A stretch of DNA of 64,000 bases from Branchiostoma floridae (GCF_000003815.2 NC_049990.1:8874755-8938754), one strand, 5' to 3'. Shown: positions 44,901 to 61,796, counted from the stretch's first letter. Translations and numbers: made by a program. The notes: generated by a model from the letters alone, not told the origin.

Positions 44901-47900
44901 CTGGTAGCAGGAAAATGGAGTGTTCACGGTAACGGGGGGGGATCCAATGTCCGGTAACTGTTCTAAGTGAATGCGCATGGCTTTTGTCATCGTACGTTTT
45001 ACTGAGAACCCATCAAAAACAATTTAAGATCTTGTTAACAACCATATAACTGTGATTTAAGCTGTGCAGACATATGTTTCCTTTAACGGCAGCATTCCGA
45101 ACTTTACTTTGACAGCGCGCGAAAGTTTTGGCAGGTTTGGACTTGCGTTTCAGTGGAACGTTCTAACACAAAAAAGGGGGTCCAAACTCCGATAAGTTAA
45201 CAACCAATCCATCTCTGCATATCTTTAAGCATCCTATGCATGCAAAATAACACTAAGCTTCTTCAATACTATTTTTAGTCACAAATATATGCAAAATTTT
45301 GAATTACGATGCATGTTTAAATACGATTACTTACAAGGATTACCTCTCACGGTGAAACCAACCTGTCGCCAAAAAGAAAAATGGCGACACTTTGTTTACG
45401 TCTGCCTGCGATTACACTTTTTCACTTTCGGCTTCTGTATTTCCTGCTTCAACCTCGTTTTTAACAGCAGAAATGACCACAGGATTTCTTTAGTCGGTGG
45501 GGATCGATTTTCTTGAGTGATTGGTACTCTACTGACGGGTTGACTAACTCCATCGTGTTGAGCATCGCTCGGCTTCCTTCATAGGTGATTGACAAAGATG
45601 GCGGGGTTGACAGGGCCGTGAACATGCGGCATAATTCAGCTCCGATTATCCAACTATAAAAGCAAAGACACGACATAGCTGTGCTTATTTAGGAAGTTTT
45701 ATAGATAGCCTTCTCATCTGTGGTGGTATCTTTTCACATTTCGTATTTGACGATGAATTATTTAATAGTTTCCCAGGCCATGTTCTCGATATGTTCGCTC
45801 GTCAGCATGCACGGAAGGCGTCAAACTTGTGTACTTTTTTCAATCGTTATCTGTTGGGGCTTACCAACTGGGACACATACTCTGACTTTTCAGTTATTTA
45901 CAGCAAGGTTTAGTCCATAACAAGTTGCACTTATTATGTGCAGACACTTATGCATATCTCCGCAAAAATGATTTTAAAATCCTACCGGACTTTGGACCCC
46001 TACCGGACTTTGGACCCCTCCCGTTAGTTTAAATTTGTGGTAGTGCCATAAACTGTAGTCACATATACTATAATGGAAAATTGTTTGCGGTGGCTTTAAG
46101 TTGGCGGTGAGCAAACATTTCTGCATTTACACAGTATATAGTATACGAGCTAAAAATCGAGAAGACAACAGCATGTCCAGGACAAAAGATACACAAAACA
46201 GAAGTTCTCCTGCAGTACCAAGATAGGCCACCTGGAGACCCGAAACAAAAACGGAGCCAAAATCATGCCTTTAATTTTTTTTTTCATGGAGGTAGCAATA
46301 CAAAGACATGATAGAGGACTAAAGAGACAAGCTGATGGTTAAAAACTTTTATGCAGTATTTTTACAGGCAGTAAATTTTGCATGTAAAACCAAGAGCCTG
46401 CCTTGGTCTTAGGGTCTTGCCCAAATATGGAAGTGCCTCCCCTATATTTACGGCTGTGGTCCAAATATGGTGCTGGCTGCACAGAGGCACTGTGGGGAGT
46501 TTTCTGTACAGTAAATTGCAAATTATCATGCACAGCCACCATTTTTACGGAGACTGCAGCCGTAACAAAGCTCAAAGATTCAGGTTACCATCCACATTTC
46601 AATTTAAGGTATGATATGGATAAATAAGATGGTTTATCTAAAGGATATCACTATGATGTTTGGGGCAAGGAAAGGGGTTTTCTAGACCACTGCTTTGGCT
46701 AAATTTACAGGCCTGTAAGTAAAAGGTGGTTGTTGAGTTTACATGCATTCTGTTTACCACTCATATTTGTGATTTTCTTTCCTACTTGTTATAATGTGGT
46801 TTAAATGGTTTATGAATCAATGTCTAATGTATTGTTATTGCACAAAGATGTAATGATGTGCATGTAAATTGCATATACATTTTCTTTTATTTCATGTATT
46901 TCTGGTATTTACAGGTATAGAGATAGAAGAGAAAGAAGAAGCCATGGCTGAAGGTAAAACATCTTGACCCAATTCTTCTCCCTCACTGCCAATCTCTTGA
47001 ATACAACAGGCCATATTCATTGTGGATATGGCTAGATGTTGAACCAAGGGCATTTTAATCAGTAAACCTGTGCATTTATGCATGATTTGTCAAAAGATTG
47101 TGGACTGTGAGCCTTCAAAGTTCAATGCGCTATGTGTGTAACTCAATATTTTGCTGAATTTCTGTAATATGAATTACCAGGAACATTATGTGACATGAAT
47201 AAAATTTTTTACTGTTTTCTGAAATATCATTTTATATGTCATTTTGTAATTCACAATAATCCTTGAGCTTGCGTATCTATTATGGCAATACCAAGTTCTG
47301 GATATTGTTTCTCTAAAAAAATTTTACTGTCACAGTAGCAGCTTAACTGCAAATTCCCTCCCTTAAATGACTACAAAACTACACAATTGCTTCAACCGCA
47401 AATTTAAAACACTATCCAGACCTCTTTTTATCATCAAATGCTATCCCCAAACAAAACCATCGCAAAAGATGAAAAGTAAATAAATTTATCGCAACAGCAT
47501 GCTACTGTACAATCAAGTTATTTGTTATTTATTTCTCTAACCAGCCATGGCTACCAAGCTTGAAGTTGGTGCTATCTTCCACTCCTACGATGAAGTAGAC
47601 TTCGCTATCCACGACTACCAAATGAGGAACTTTGTACAACTATATATAAGGGACTCCCGTACAATCAGTAACGGCACACGGCGTGCTCGAATAAAGAACT
47701 TCAACCAGAGGCTCAAGTATTCTGAGATCACCTTCGCCTGCGTCCATGGAGGGCGCAAGTATAAGTCCCAATCAAGTGGTGTCAGGCCAAATCAAAAGTA
47801 AGTACAGTAAATGACCGTTTCCAAAACCATATCCAGTAACTACTTTTTGGCGTATCTTATTACCTGGATGTCTAACCTATATCGACGTAAGTACAGTAAA

Positions 47901-50900
47901 TTTGTTAAATTTCCCAGTATGAGGGAAGGGGAGGTTTTCGAGGTGTTTTATGGCAGTTGAAACAATATTTATACATCGGAAAAGTATATTCGCTGAGTCT
48001 GGATCTGCAGTGGATAGATAGGTCAGTGTAAAACAAAAATACAACCACCGCAAATATTTCAAGTTAATCATTCTTTGTAAAAAAAAGTCTTTAACTTCTT
48101 GAAATAGCTGTGAAATCATTCTAAACGTCTCTTCATAATTCATTATTCAAAGCTTAAGTTAATGAAGGTTATGCTGGAGAAAATGTTCAACTTAATGATT
48201 CAGTATTGACTTTACTCGTGTCATATTCAGGACATTCCTGATGGACTGTCCCGTGAGTCTGAAGATGAGAGTTTCCCCTGATGGCCAGTCTCTGTTTGTC
48301 AAGTCCTTTCAGGAGCAGCACAACCACAGTATAAGCCAGGTTTGTATGTGTAATTGTGAAGTCAAGGGGTGGGAGGCGTGACAACACTATGGACCACCCA
48401 TGTGTTGTGCTAAATTCAGGAAGTAATTTACATAAAATGTGGACATCTCGCTACAAACTACTGGGATAAAAAACTTTCCTTGTGAAATATGGCAAATCAA
48501 ATCATCTTTCCTACACATTAGTCCAAATGGTTCAACACTCCAATGTCTGGGAACGGGTTTTCTGCGCGTGGAGAATTTGCGCGCGCGCGTGAAAAATTTG
48601 CGCGTGAAAAAATAAAGTTCCTGAAATATGTCAGAAAATGTGCAGCAAGGAATTCTAAGGCAGAAAAATGTGAACCTATGATATAATTTCCCATCTGTTA
48701 CCTGAATTTTGGGTTTGAAAAAAACCCTGATTTTAGATCCCTTGGGAATAGGTTAATTTGCATATTTTGAACATTTCAAAATCACCTAAATTTGACAGAA
48801 ATACATGGAAAAATTACTCATATGAGGTTTTATATTGTAAAATGTAACAATTTGAGGCTTTTCTCCATTTTAGAAGCTTCATTTTCTCTTTTTTGAAGAA
48901 GATTGTTTCACGCGCAAATTTCAAACTTTTTTGCGCGTGAAAACTGAACATTTAAAAATCACTTTAGAATCACTCAGATCGAGATTTCGTACTAAGTAAT
49001 GCAACAATATGATACTTAATTCCATTTTGTGCCATCTTGTTTGAGCTTTTAAGTATAAAACTGCAGAAACTTTTTTAATCCCTTGGGAATCAGCTAATTT
49101 GCATATTGTCACGCGCAGATTTTTCACGCGCAACTTTTCACGCGCAACTTTTTCACGCGCACTAAACCCCATCCCCAATGTCTGAAGTTGAAAGGTACTT
49201 TTCTGTTCTTTTTCCTTTTCACATTTTCATCATTACTTTTTGTCCTGTACTGCTGCAGGCCTCCTATTTGAGCCTACCACAACGAAGGAACAGACCTTCC
49301 CCTGTACTACTTAACAACTTGAACCAGAGTGATCGCGCAAGCAACGAACCTGCCCAGGGGACCATACCTGCACGGTCTGTGGACATCACAAAGGTGGTAG
49401 AGACCATGAGAAAAATTCCTGGTATGTGGATTATTCAAATACCAATAATTTTTATTTCATATTTGCCATTTGTTAGTCCGTATAATGCAAACTCTGCTAA
49501 CAGGGGCTGTAGGAGGCCAGTGGATGTTAGGTGGGTTGCTATAACTTATAGTATAAGTACAATTTAATCAGGCTACCATACTGTTATTCTTCATTGTATG
49601 TTTGCCAAACTTGTGATTTCTATTAACAATGCTGCAAATTAAAGTACTGTCAAAGACAATTAGTTGCACAATAGAAAAGGTACCAAAAAACACATTTAAT
49701 AAATTGGAACTGCAAAATTCGTGATGGAAATGAAAACAAAACCACTACAAACATATCAAGATTTATTGTAATCCATCCCAGGCTGACAGAAAAGCTAGCA
49801 ATAAATGATAACCTGTGGATATGAACCAGGGCTTTAGCCAGCTCGAAATTTTTTTCCGTCAGCCAATTGCAATCGTCGCGAAAACCGCGAAAATTGATTG
49901 AACTGAGACCTTGAAAAACGGGTTTTAATGAGATTATCGTATGCGAAAGGGCGCCGACACACATTGTCAACAATCATAACAATAGCAAAACAAACAGTGT
50001 GTGGCTTGTACGGCCGTGGACAGCGTCCCCAAGCCGCCAGTAGCTTCCACCAAGGATTTTTGTCCATCAAGGTTGACGGATTGGTTTGAAAATTTTTCCG
50101 TCCGACGCAGCAAATTTCCGTCAATTGACGGAAAAACAGACGCTGGCTAGAGCCCTGATATGAACAAATCATCAAATGACAATGTTCTTACAATTTCTTT
50201 TCAGAAGCAACTGTTCATGTCAAGACATCAACCACTGAACAGAACCAAACCCTTAGCAGCATCTCCTTTCAAACAGCCCACATGAAAAACTTGTTCCATG
50301 CGTTTCCAGAAGTGCTCCTGATCGACGCCACCATGAAGCATAACGAAACCAATATACCTCTCTATCTCCTGATGATCGTTGATAGCAATGGTGAGTTCCA
50401 CATAACAGGATTGTTTATGGCCCTGCTTGAAGACTCTGCTACAATGCTGCACCTCATTTCTTCCTTCAAAGAAAGCAACCCAAACCACACCAGGACAGAG
50501 TGTATCGTGGCGGATGTGGATACGCCCCATCGAAACCTTCTTGGCGTGCACTTTCCAAACGTGATCATGTCTATGTCAGACCTGCACACTTTGAGGGCGT
50601 TTCGACGTGACGTGTCCACGGAAAAGCTTAGGATATCGCCCGACCAGAAAGTTGCATGTCTTCAAACGATGGAAAAGATGGTGTCTGCTCAGAGCAAGGA
50701 AGAGTATGACGAACACTACAACATTCTGCAGTTCTTGGACGTTCCTCAAGTACTTGTGTACTTCAACGACAATTGGCATGGCAAGAGGGAAGAATGGGTG
50801 GCGGGTCTTCGAAGTGAGCACAAGTTTTTCGTCAGCACTGCCACCAAACACTTGGAAACAACCATCCAGAAAGTTAGAAATGTGATCAAGAAGAGTTTCT

Positions 50901-53592
50901 CAGTACCAACTTTCTTCACTGATGTCATGAAGTGTGTAGATTCACTTGCACTGGAGAAAGGACAAAAAGTGGTCGACATGGTCCAAAAGGTCAAGCTAGC
51001 GCCTTGTTCCAGCGAAGCAGGTTCGGCCGAGGAGCAGTTTGATCGTCTGCTCACCCCACACGCACTTGGCCTTGTGAAGCAACAGCTGCAACTGGCCCTG
51101 TCAATCACTGTCATCCGGAACGTCAAGCCGCAAGGAATGCTTCACGTAAAGGCAGAGACGTGTCCGTGTAGCTTCTTCAAAGTCCTGAAGCTACCTTGCC
51201 GGCACATCTTTGCAGCACGGCGAGGTAAAGGATTGGACGAGTTTGACCCGACACTTTGCTTTGAACGGTGGACCCGCCAATATTACCTGGACCACTGCGG
51301 CATGGTTAGACCTCAGCTAAATGGGAACACACTCATGGAAACCATCGGAGATCCCCCAGCATGTCTGGACGCATCCCAACAAGAGAAGTACAGCAAGGCT
51401 GTTCACCTAGCGCAGAGGTTAGCCCTGGCAGCCGCTCGTCTGCCCCACCATGACTTTGTGCAGGCAGTATCCTGCTTGGAGACGGTCGCTTCGGCTTGGG
51501 AGCGGCAAGAGCAAGTGATGGTGGCATGTGTGGACCCTGCTCCACAGATTAGCCAGAATGGTACACATCTCAAATATTACACTTTTCTTAATTGTAAACT
51601 AATCTAATTTCATTATTGGTTTATTGTGATACCTTTAGTCCCTGCATTTTCCAGGGTTCAGAAAACTTGTGATTTGCAGTATGAAGGAAAGGTTCATTAT
51701 ATCTGCTTTGTTTCAAACTTGCACTTCAAACAATTCTGTTGTACAGTAGTAATAAATTTGAAAAACATAATACATGTATGACATATTTGCAACCTCAATA
51801 ACGAGATCCCTGTGAAAAAGTTCAAAAGTTTCCAGATAAACGTTATTCAATCTTTTATCCACATAATTCTCGCACAGAGGCATATGAACAGATTGATGAA
51901 ATACAATTGTTTCAAGAAGATATGACAGTGCCTGTTTTTCACTTGCAGGGATTGGCAGCAGTCAGTCGAGTGCAAGACTTGTTCTACAGGGTGAGCTAGA
52001 TGAAGACAGCTGTCAGCCTCCAAGGAAGAAGATGTGCCAAGATTGAGGAATCCTCCTAGTTCTAATTAACGCCATGTGGATCTTCAATTTCCTAACACTG
52101 GTAGTAACATAACCAGTGAACATGTTCACATCTCTAACCCTACTTCCTCAGTGTGAGTATTGTCACTGAAGAAAGGAAGTGGATGCTACCTGTAATATCT
52201 TCTGACCGTCTAAAAAATTATACCTATAGTTGCTTGGGTAACTGCCTTTTGGTGCTTTGCTCATATCTCCCTTTGGCATTGTTAGCATTTTTTTTTTGAT
52301 ATGTAAAAAAATTTAAAAATAAAACAGGCATTGGAAGAAAATAAAAAATTTCTATGATCCTTTCCCTCTTTTTTGTTCTTGATACATTTCATAAAGAGAT
52401 GTATCAGTAACAAATACTATACTTCAGATGTTATGATGATAAAATCTCAGGATTTAATAAAAACAAAGGATTTTTTTCCAAAAATTTAAGGCATCTGGTT
52501 TGTTTTGCTTTTCATAACGTTGAAGAAACATCTAAGAGAAAATTTCCATGTCTAGACAAAAGGCAAACATTTTTGTAACTCTGTGAGTGTGTGACATTTG
52601 TAAATAAAAGTAAAATATTATGGAACTGTTTAGATAAATGTAAACACTGGTTTTAATAATTTTCTTCTTAAACGTATTTCACACCTTCCCTTTTTCTAAA
52701 GACGGTACATTACTAACCCCGGGTTGACTTGACAATGGACACCACTGTTGACAGACACAATAGTCATCACCATGACAACTGGCTCATTTGACAAGCAAGC
52801 CCAGCTGTTCCATACTTTTCAAACTACCTACACATGCTGGACAGATACCTCAAGATCAGAATTTACGAAATAAAATCAAAAATGTCATGGATATTAGGAA
52901 TGTTTCCTTTGTTGGCAAGAAACTAACTTGAGAATTTAAGTACTGGTAGGATAAAGAACTGTCAGCAACTTTGAAAACACACAAAATGCCAAAAATCATA
53001 ATACTGTGCTGTTACTAGCCTCGCTCCTTAGGTGTCGCCAAAAAGTGAGGAAAATCACCAATAAGTTAATAGCAAGGCTGTTGTGAGCAGTGAAAAATTT
53101 TACATAGCAAAATGATAAGACACATATTTTACTGTACTGGTTCTGCCCAGGAAGGAGGCGTGTACAGACCTGTTTTCCATCATTTTGACGTCTGAAAATA
53201 TCATGAATCTGATATCGTAGAAATACACCTCTTATCTCACCTTCGTCGCTCAGATCGTCTAGTGTATCATTCTCCTCGCCCCGAAGTCTTCTCTCGCACT
53301 TTTCTGGGAAGTAACGCTGAATCTGTGCCCATCTTTCTTTGTTGACAAGCGTGTGTTCCCGCGCGTTCTTCCGGGCCCAACTGGAGATGCGCAGCCGACA
53401 CATCGGACAGACGAAGTTTGCCTCGCCGTTTTGGACGTTCTCCTGGAAGCACGGCATACACAGCTCGTGTGAACATGGCATGGTGACCGGTTCTACCAGG
53501 ATTTCCATACATATCGGACATATCACCTCAGATAAAGCGGGTTTCTGTGAATAATCCACCGTTTGGGACGACTTTCGCTTCGGTGGCGCCAT
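38906..53592 (-). CDS. RNF168: RNF168 orthologue, RING E3 ubiquitin ligase of the DNA double-strand break response
   Basis: Four exons on the minus strand, 53592-53241, 44782-44706, 41291-41136 and 40537-38906, join in phase to 738 residues (human 571). Exon 1 has a C3HC4 RING with the family string CPICMEILVEPVTMPC, then C-H-E-L-C-M-P-C and CPMC. Exon 2 encodes PGELRREYEEQ, near-identical to vertebrate RNF168. Exon 3 encodes the UMI/MIU1 region (MEYIQRMQEEEEQQRRE, DEEVARQLMEM). Exon 4 is a long Ser-rich region ending in MIU2 (EEEDHLLALRLQKQFD) and the LR motif (VEPNRKKGTIDEYMLR). RNF168 ubiquitinates H2A at Lys13/15 and amplifies the RNF8 signal to recruit 53BP1 and BRCA1. Start MAPPKRK was chosen over an ATG 11 codons upstream because of its ATGGCG context. 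Intron 1 (8.5 kb) contains an opposite-strand gene. The divergent neighbour is PCID2. Confidence 0.95.
40750..40926. mobile_element. Hairpin element, TACTGTAAATGCA...TGCATTTACAGTA family
   Basis: TACTGTAAATG at the left and CATTTACAGTA at the right are perfect inverted ends. Interior landmarks are GTTCGCGG, GGTAGCGGGAAAAAGGAC, GTAGTACCATGC and GAACCACCACAAAA. It lies in RNF168 intron 3. Confidence 0.65.
41371..41530 (-). pseudogene. Decayed tandem duplicate of RNF168 exon 3 and adjoining intron
   Basis: Bases 41371-41440 repeat the first half of exon 3 (41224-41291), for example CGCTGGATGTACTCCATAC in both. The following bases repeat the adjacent intron (GTGGGCCACTACGCTGTGAT against GTGGGCCACTATGCTGTGAT). 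In the minus-strand frame the copy still reads Phe-Glu-Glu-Gln-Gly-Lys ... Met-Glu-Tyr-Ile-Gln-Arg, but its acceptor AG has become TTTTTT, so it is unlikely to be spliced in. Confidence 0.75.
41626..41845. mobile_element. Diverged copy of the TACTGTAAATGCA hairpin family
   Basis: It shares GTGGTAGCGGGAAAAAAGAC, GTTCGCGGTAGCACCATGCA, ACCACAAAAATG and a CATTTACAGTATA end with 40750-40926. Its left terminus has decayed. RNF168 intron 2. Confidence 0.55.
44864..44935. mobile_element. Half copy of the TACTGTAAATGCA hairpin family
   Basis: TACTGTAAATGCATTCAGG, then CTGGTAGCAGGAAAATGGAG. Only the left arm is seen, in RNF168 intron 1. Confidence 0.45.
45595..45604 (+). promoter_or_regulatory. YY1-type site AAGATGGCGG, candidate promoter of the nested gene
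   Basis: AAGATGGCGG fits the YY1 consensus, which is usual just downstream of housekeeping start sites. It lies about 1.3 kb before the first recognised exon of the nested ZSWIM3-like gene, on its strand. It could mark that gene's promoter; no initiator was identified. Confidence 0.3.
46028..46136. mobile_element. Half copy of the TACTGTAAATGCA hairpin family
   Basis: It contains GGTAGTGCCATAAACTGTAG, GCGGTGGCTTTAAGTTGGCG and the right end TTTCTGCATTTACACAGTA. The 19-bp phrase CTACCGGACTTTGGACCCC is duplicated in tandem just upstream (about 45982-46019). Confidence 0.45.
46944..52046 (+). CDS. ZSWIM3-like protein, domesticated MULE transposase, nested in RNF168 intron 1
   Basis: Exons 46944-46953 (coding part of 46915-46953), 47545-47797, 48231-48339, 49259-49421, 50205-51560 and 51949-52046 join in phase to 662 residues. 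Residues 5-125 form a FAR1/WRKY-GCM1-like zinc domain (FAC, then MDCP, then QHNH). About 190-400 is a MULE transposase-like fold, with Asp in LLIDATMKH and in IVADVDTPH at the usual first two catalytic positions. A SWIM zinc finger, C-x-C-x9-C-x-H (CPCSFFKVLKLPCRH), starts near 498. The C-terminus ends in the basic PPRKKMCQD. The order FAR1-MULE-SWIM matches vertebrate ZSWIM3/ZSWIM1, nuclear proteins of poorly known function. Introns, full length and lack of terminal repeats favour a host gene over an active transposon. Coding sequence may extend upstream of 46944. AATAAA is at 52318-52323. Confidence 0.88.
48545..49165. repeat. Composite repeat with GCGCGTGAAAA motifs at both ends
   Basis: The left part carries GCGCGCGTGAAAAATTTGCG; the right part carries TTTTTCACGCGCAACTTTTC several times, so the ends are inverted. 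Inside, a segment occurs twice in direct orientation (CCCTTGGGAATAGGTTAATT at 48740 and CCCTTGGGAATCAGCTAATT at about 49081). No protein is encoded. It lies in intron 3 of the ZSWIM3-like gene. Confidence 0.6.
49827..50157. mobile_element. hAT-type MITE with 8-bp target-site duplication
   Basis: The ends CAGGGCTTTAGCCAGC and GCTGGCTAGAGCCCTG are inverted repeats. The element is flanked on both sides by the direct repeat ATATGAAC (49819-49826 and 50158-50165). CAGGG termini with an 8-bp duplication are the hallmark of the hAT superfamily. It is 331 bp with no transposase, so non-autonomous, and lies about 40 bp before the acceptor of the main ZSWIM3-like exon. Confidence 0.88.
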
Positions 53593-53880
53593 TTTTTCGT
53601 GAAAGAAAATCAAACTATCGCCCAACTCTCGCGATGGCGAAATCTCGCGAGACTATTGTGAGGGTCATAAGTAGGTTTTTGTAACACTGGCTCGTGCATT
53701 ATCTTCAATAGAGACAGGCTAAGCATGACCATTTACAGACTTTTATTACACTAATATAAGACTAACAATATAAAAGAGATGAAAATCATGATATTAGATT
53801 TCATTAAAACATTCTCAGCCTATCTCTGTTTCAGAACATTTCCGAGAAATACTCCATACAGAGTCACAAAATAGGAAAAC
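53593..53880. promoter_or_regulatory. Bidirectional promoter between RNF168 and PCID2
   Basis: Only 288 bp separate the two divergent start codons. The interval has a full palindromic TCTCGCGAGA at 53643-53652 and a partial TCTCGCGA at 53627-53634. TCTCGCGAGA is a known element of divergent, TATA-less housekeeping promoters in animals, bound by ZBTB33-type factors. Both start codons have an ATGGCG context. No TATA box is seen. Confidence 0.8.
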
Positions 53881-59017
<5,137 letters not shown>

Positions 59018-59299
59018 CTGGAAACATCATCTCAATTATGGTCAAACCATGGACATTATCTGTATAGTCATTACATGTATGTTTACCTCCATGGGAGGGT
59101 ATTGTTTTGCTCTGTTTTTTTTTCCTCTTCTTCTTCTGCTCCAAAAAATCAGGTCTATGACATAGATCAGACAGCTGTTGCCATGTTAGTAAAGTTGCAG
59201 ACATCCTGTAATGTTCAATTACATTATGTAGCAAGTGGCAGGACGGAGCTGGAGAGGCTGGTCACCAGATATCTGAATGTGTCAAAGAAAGAATAAACA

Positions 59300-61790
59300 G
59301 AACAGTAGTTTGTTAAGCTGCACCACATTATGTTTCTTCTTATAAATATAGTTTCAAACACACTACCTGTTTTTGTAGCCAGCACTTTAGAAAAAAGTTT
59401 ACAGTCGTTTTTAAAATAGTCTTTGTTATTTATTTGATAGCAAAAGCCTTCAGCCTGCTATAGTAACTATGGTTATTGGGTTAGACAGGAGGGACAAGGG
59501 TAGAATAAAAAAATAACAGTAAAAGACATTCATCATGAAGGAGAAAGGATGCCTCATACCTCCCATTTTACATAGTACAGATATGGATGTAACTGCATGA
59601 AAAAATCTACTGAGATGTATGAATTGATAAAGAGTTATGCCAATCTCTCGTACAAGTTCAGAAGAAGTTGTTCTGCTAACATAAAACATTACATGAAAAT
59701 GAGTTTAAGATCTTTTCCAAATTTATTGTGGGACCAACATGACCAATACATGTATTTGTAATTATTTCAGTCACAGCTTTTATGAAGAAAGAAAGCTGAT
59801 GAAGTTTACGTTGTACTTGATAGAATGCTATAATCTAAATATCAGCCTTAAGAAAAAATAGCTTTGAACTGAGAAAAATGTGTTTCCAGTTACCAAACAG
59901 ACCCAGGCAAAAACCTGCAAGACTAGACTTTTTTTATCGAGAATGGACATATGATTTCCACCCTGAGACACTCACTATCCATGATGAAAACATTGTAGAA
60001 TCCTTTTCCAACATGTTCTTCTCATTTCTATATATCAAATTGTGTTCATACACTGTATATCTGTGTAATTACAACTTGTTGAAAATACCAGTGTCCTGAT
60101 GCTTTTCAGTTCTACCTTGTAAACCAGTATTTATTGGATCACTGGCCAAAATTTAAAGAAAGAAACAGAATCCCTTCCCACTGTCTTATTTTTTTCAGGA
60201 CGGAAATCAGAAACACAGCATTAATTTTCCAAGGCAGGGTCTTCAAAACGCCCCTATGCTGGACCCGTGTTACTGTTACCAGGCTACTAATAACCACACT
60301 TAAAGCACTTACCTCCAAAACATGTATAATCATACAAGATCAACACGGTATGTGTACGGTGTCATTAAACACTTTCAACTGTTTTGAATTTACCATCACC
60401 ACACATCCACCAATTTGCTATAGATAGTAGATTTAGATACTGTAAGTTTGGAAACGTTTGCAGCGATTTTATTACATTTGCATCTTGGTGTCCTCCCCAA
60501 TCTAAATATTTGTCTCCAATGTACATGTACAAAAATGTATTACTAATGCACTGCAGAATTATTTTTACCGCTAATTTGATACATCACAAAAAAAACTCGT
60601 CTTCCATGCCATGGAAAAAACCCACAGTGGAAGTAAATGAGTTTACAGTAAGTCACACATACAAGTTTAAATACTAGTTAGGCTATGAGCGTTATATTGG
60701 TTCGAATCGTACTGAGCCATTGCCATAAGTCATGGATAAGATAGATTTTCAATCAAGTAAATGGTACAATCCCTCATGCACACATGACGTTTTTGTATTC
60801 AAAACTTTTGGTGCACCTCTGAAGAAAGATTATGAAATGTCTGACTAGTTGGAAATGTTACTTCTGAATAAGTTAGACATGTCCAATTCAAAACTTTTAC
60901 TCACGCTTAGTTCATTCTAAGGCCTCAGAAGTTCACAGATTGTTATTAGTTTATTTAAACTTTGTAGTTTCCCTTGGGTGGCGTAGTTCAGCACCAAGGA
61001 CAGGACATGCCCGGCAATAGGGTTGGGAATTTTTTTTGCTACGAAGGAAATCAACAATGGAAAACCTGACGTTACAGTTTTGTAGATAGAGCAGTGAAGC
61101 TGGGAGGAAAATGAGTCTGATCACAACATTCTTTAGATTTGGATTACTGGCTTTTGCAAAACCCCATCATGCCTGAACTGAGTTCATCTCACAAATTTAT
61201 AACATTAGTTTGATATCCAAACAAAGCTAGGTCATCTCCAACCAAACATGAACGTTTTGTGATCCTGAGTTATAAAGTTATACAGACCTGGGTCCGAAAA
61301 AAAAAACTTAAAACAAAGAGCAGAGAATCGCCTTTATGTATCCTTTAGGTAAAGCCGATAGGTTGGTAGTGAGGCAACGTCCCCTGAAAAGTGGAAACCT
61401 CAGTCCGGTTTAGCAGAGCTTACGCAAAGTAAGCGTTATCATATAGGTCACGGACAAGGTTTTGCGTGTGAAAATGCTAAAAGGGCGCAACTACCTGATT
61501 TAAGTGGATGAAATCTACGTTATTTCTGTAAAGCCCTGACCTTTTGAAAGCTACACAGGGAAGGGACTACTACACTGAGACACACAAAATGAACACAGGA
61601 GTTGGTGACTGCGCTCTTTGAGTACGTTGTTTATAACACGACTGGGCTGTTGTCAAGGTCCAAGAACACGTGTTCCAACGAACGCCTTCATGACATCATT
61701 CGAACATCGGCAGACATCTTGTGCATGACCTTGGTGAATCATTACGAGATCACTCGCTCTTTCAAAAGGTACTCGAGTAATATATTCCCC
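59300..61790. other. Intergenic: PCID2 to C22orf15-like gene
   Basis: No gene is supported. Contents include a dispersed fragment (about 59890-60010) resembling 28760-28830 in PELP1 intron 6 (GATGAAAA...GTAGAATCNTTTTC), and a repeat at 60918-61076 that recurs at 63404-63546. The promoter and any non-coding first exon of the next gene should be near 61400-61790. Confidence 0.55.
60918..61076. repeat. Dispersed repeat, copy A
   Basis: It shares AAGGCCTCAGAAGTTCACAG, GTAGTTCAGCACCAAGGACA, GGACATGC and GGAAAACCTGACGTTACAG with 63404-63546 in direct orientation, so the two copies flank the C22orf15-like gene. Confidence 0.7.
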
Positions 61791-61796
61791 ACAGAC

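Noticed and set aside
45461-45676. 71-codon minus-strand frame with two Met in RNF168 intron 1
   Set aside because: No donor with matching phase to RNF168 exon 2 and no family similarity; an alternative first exon remains possible but is unsupported.
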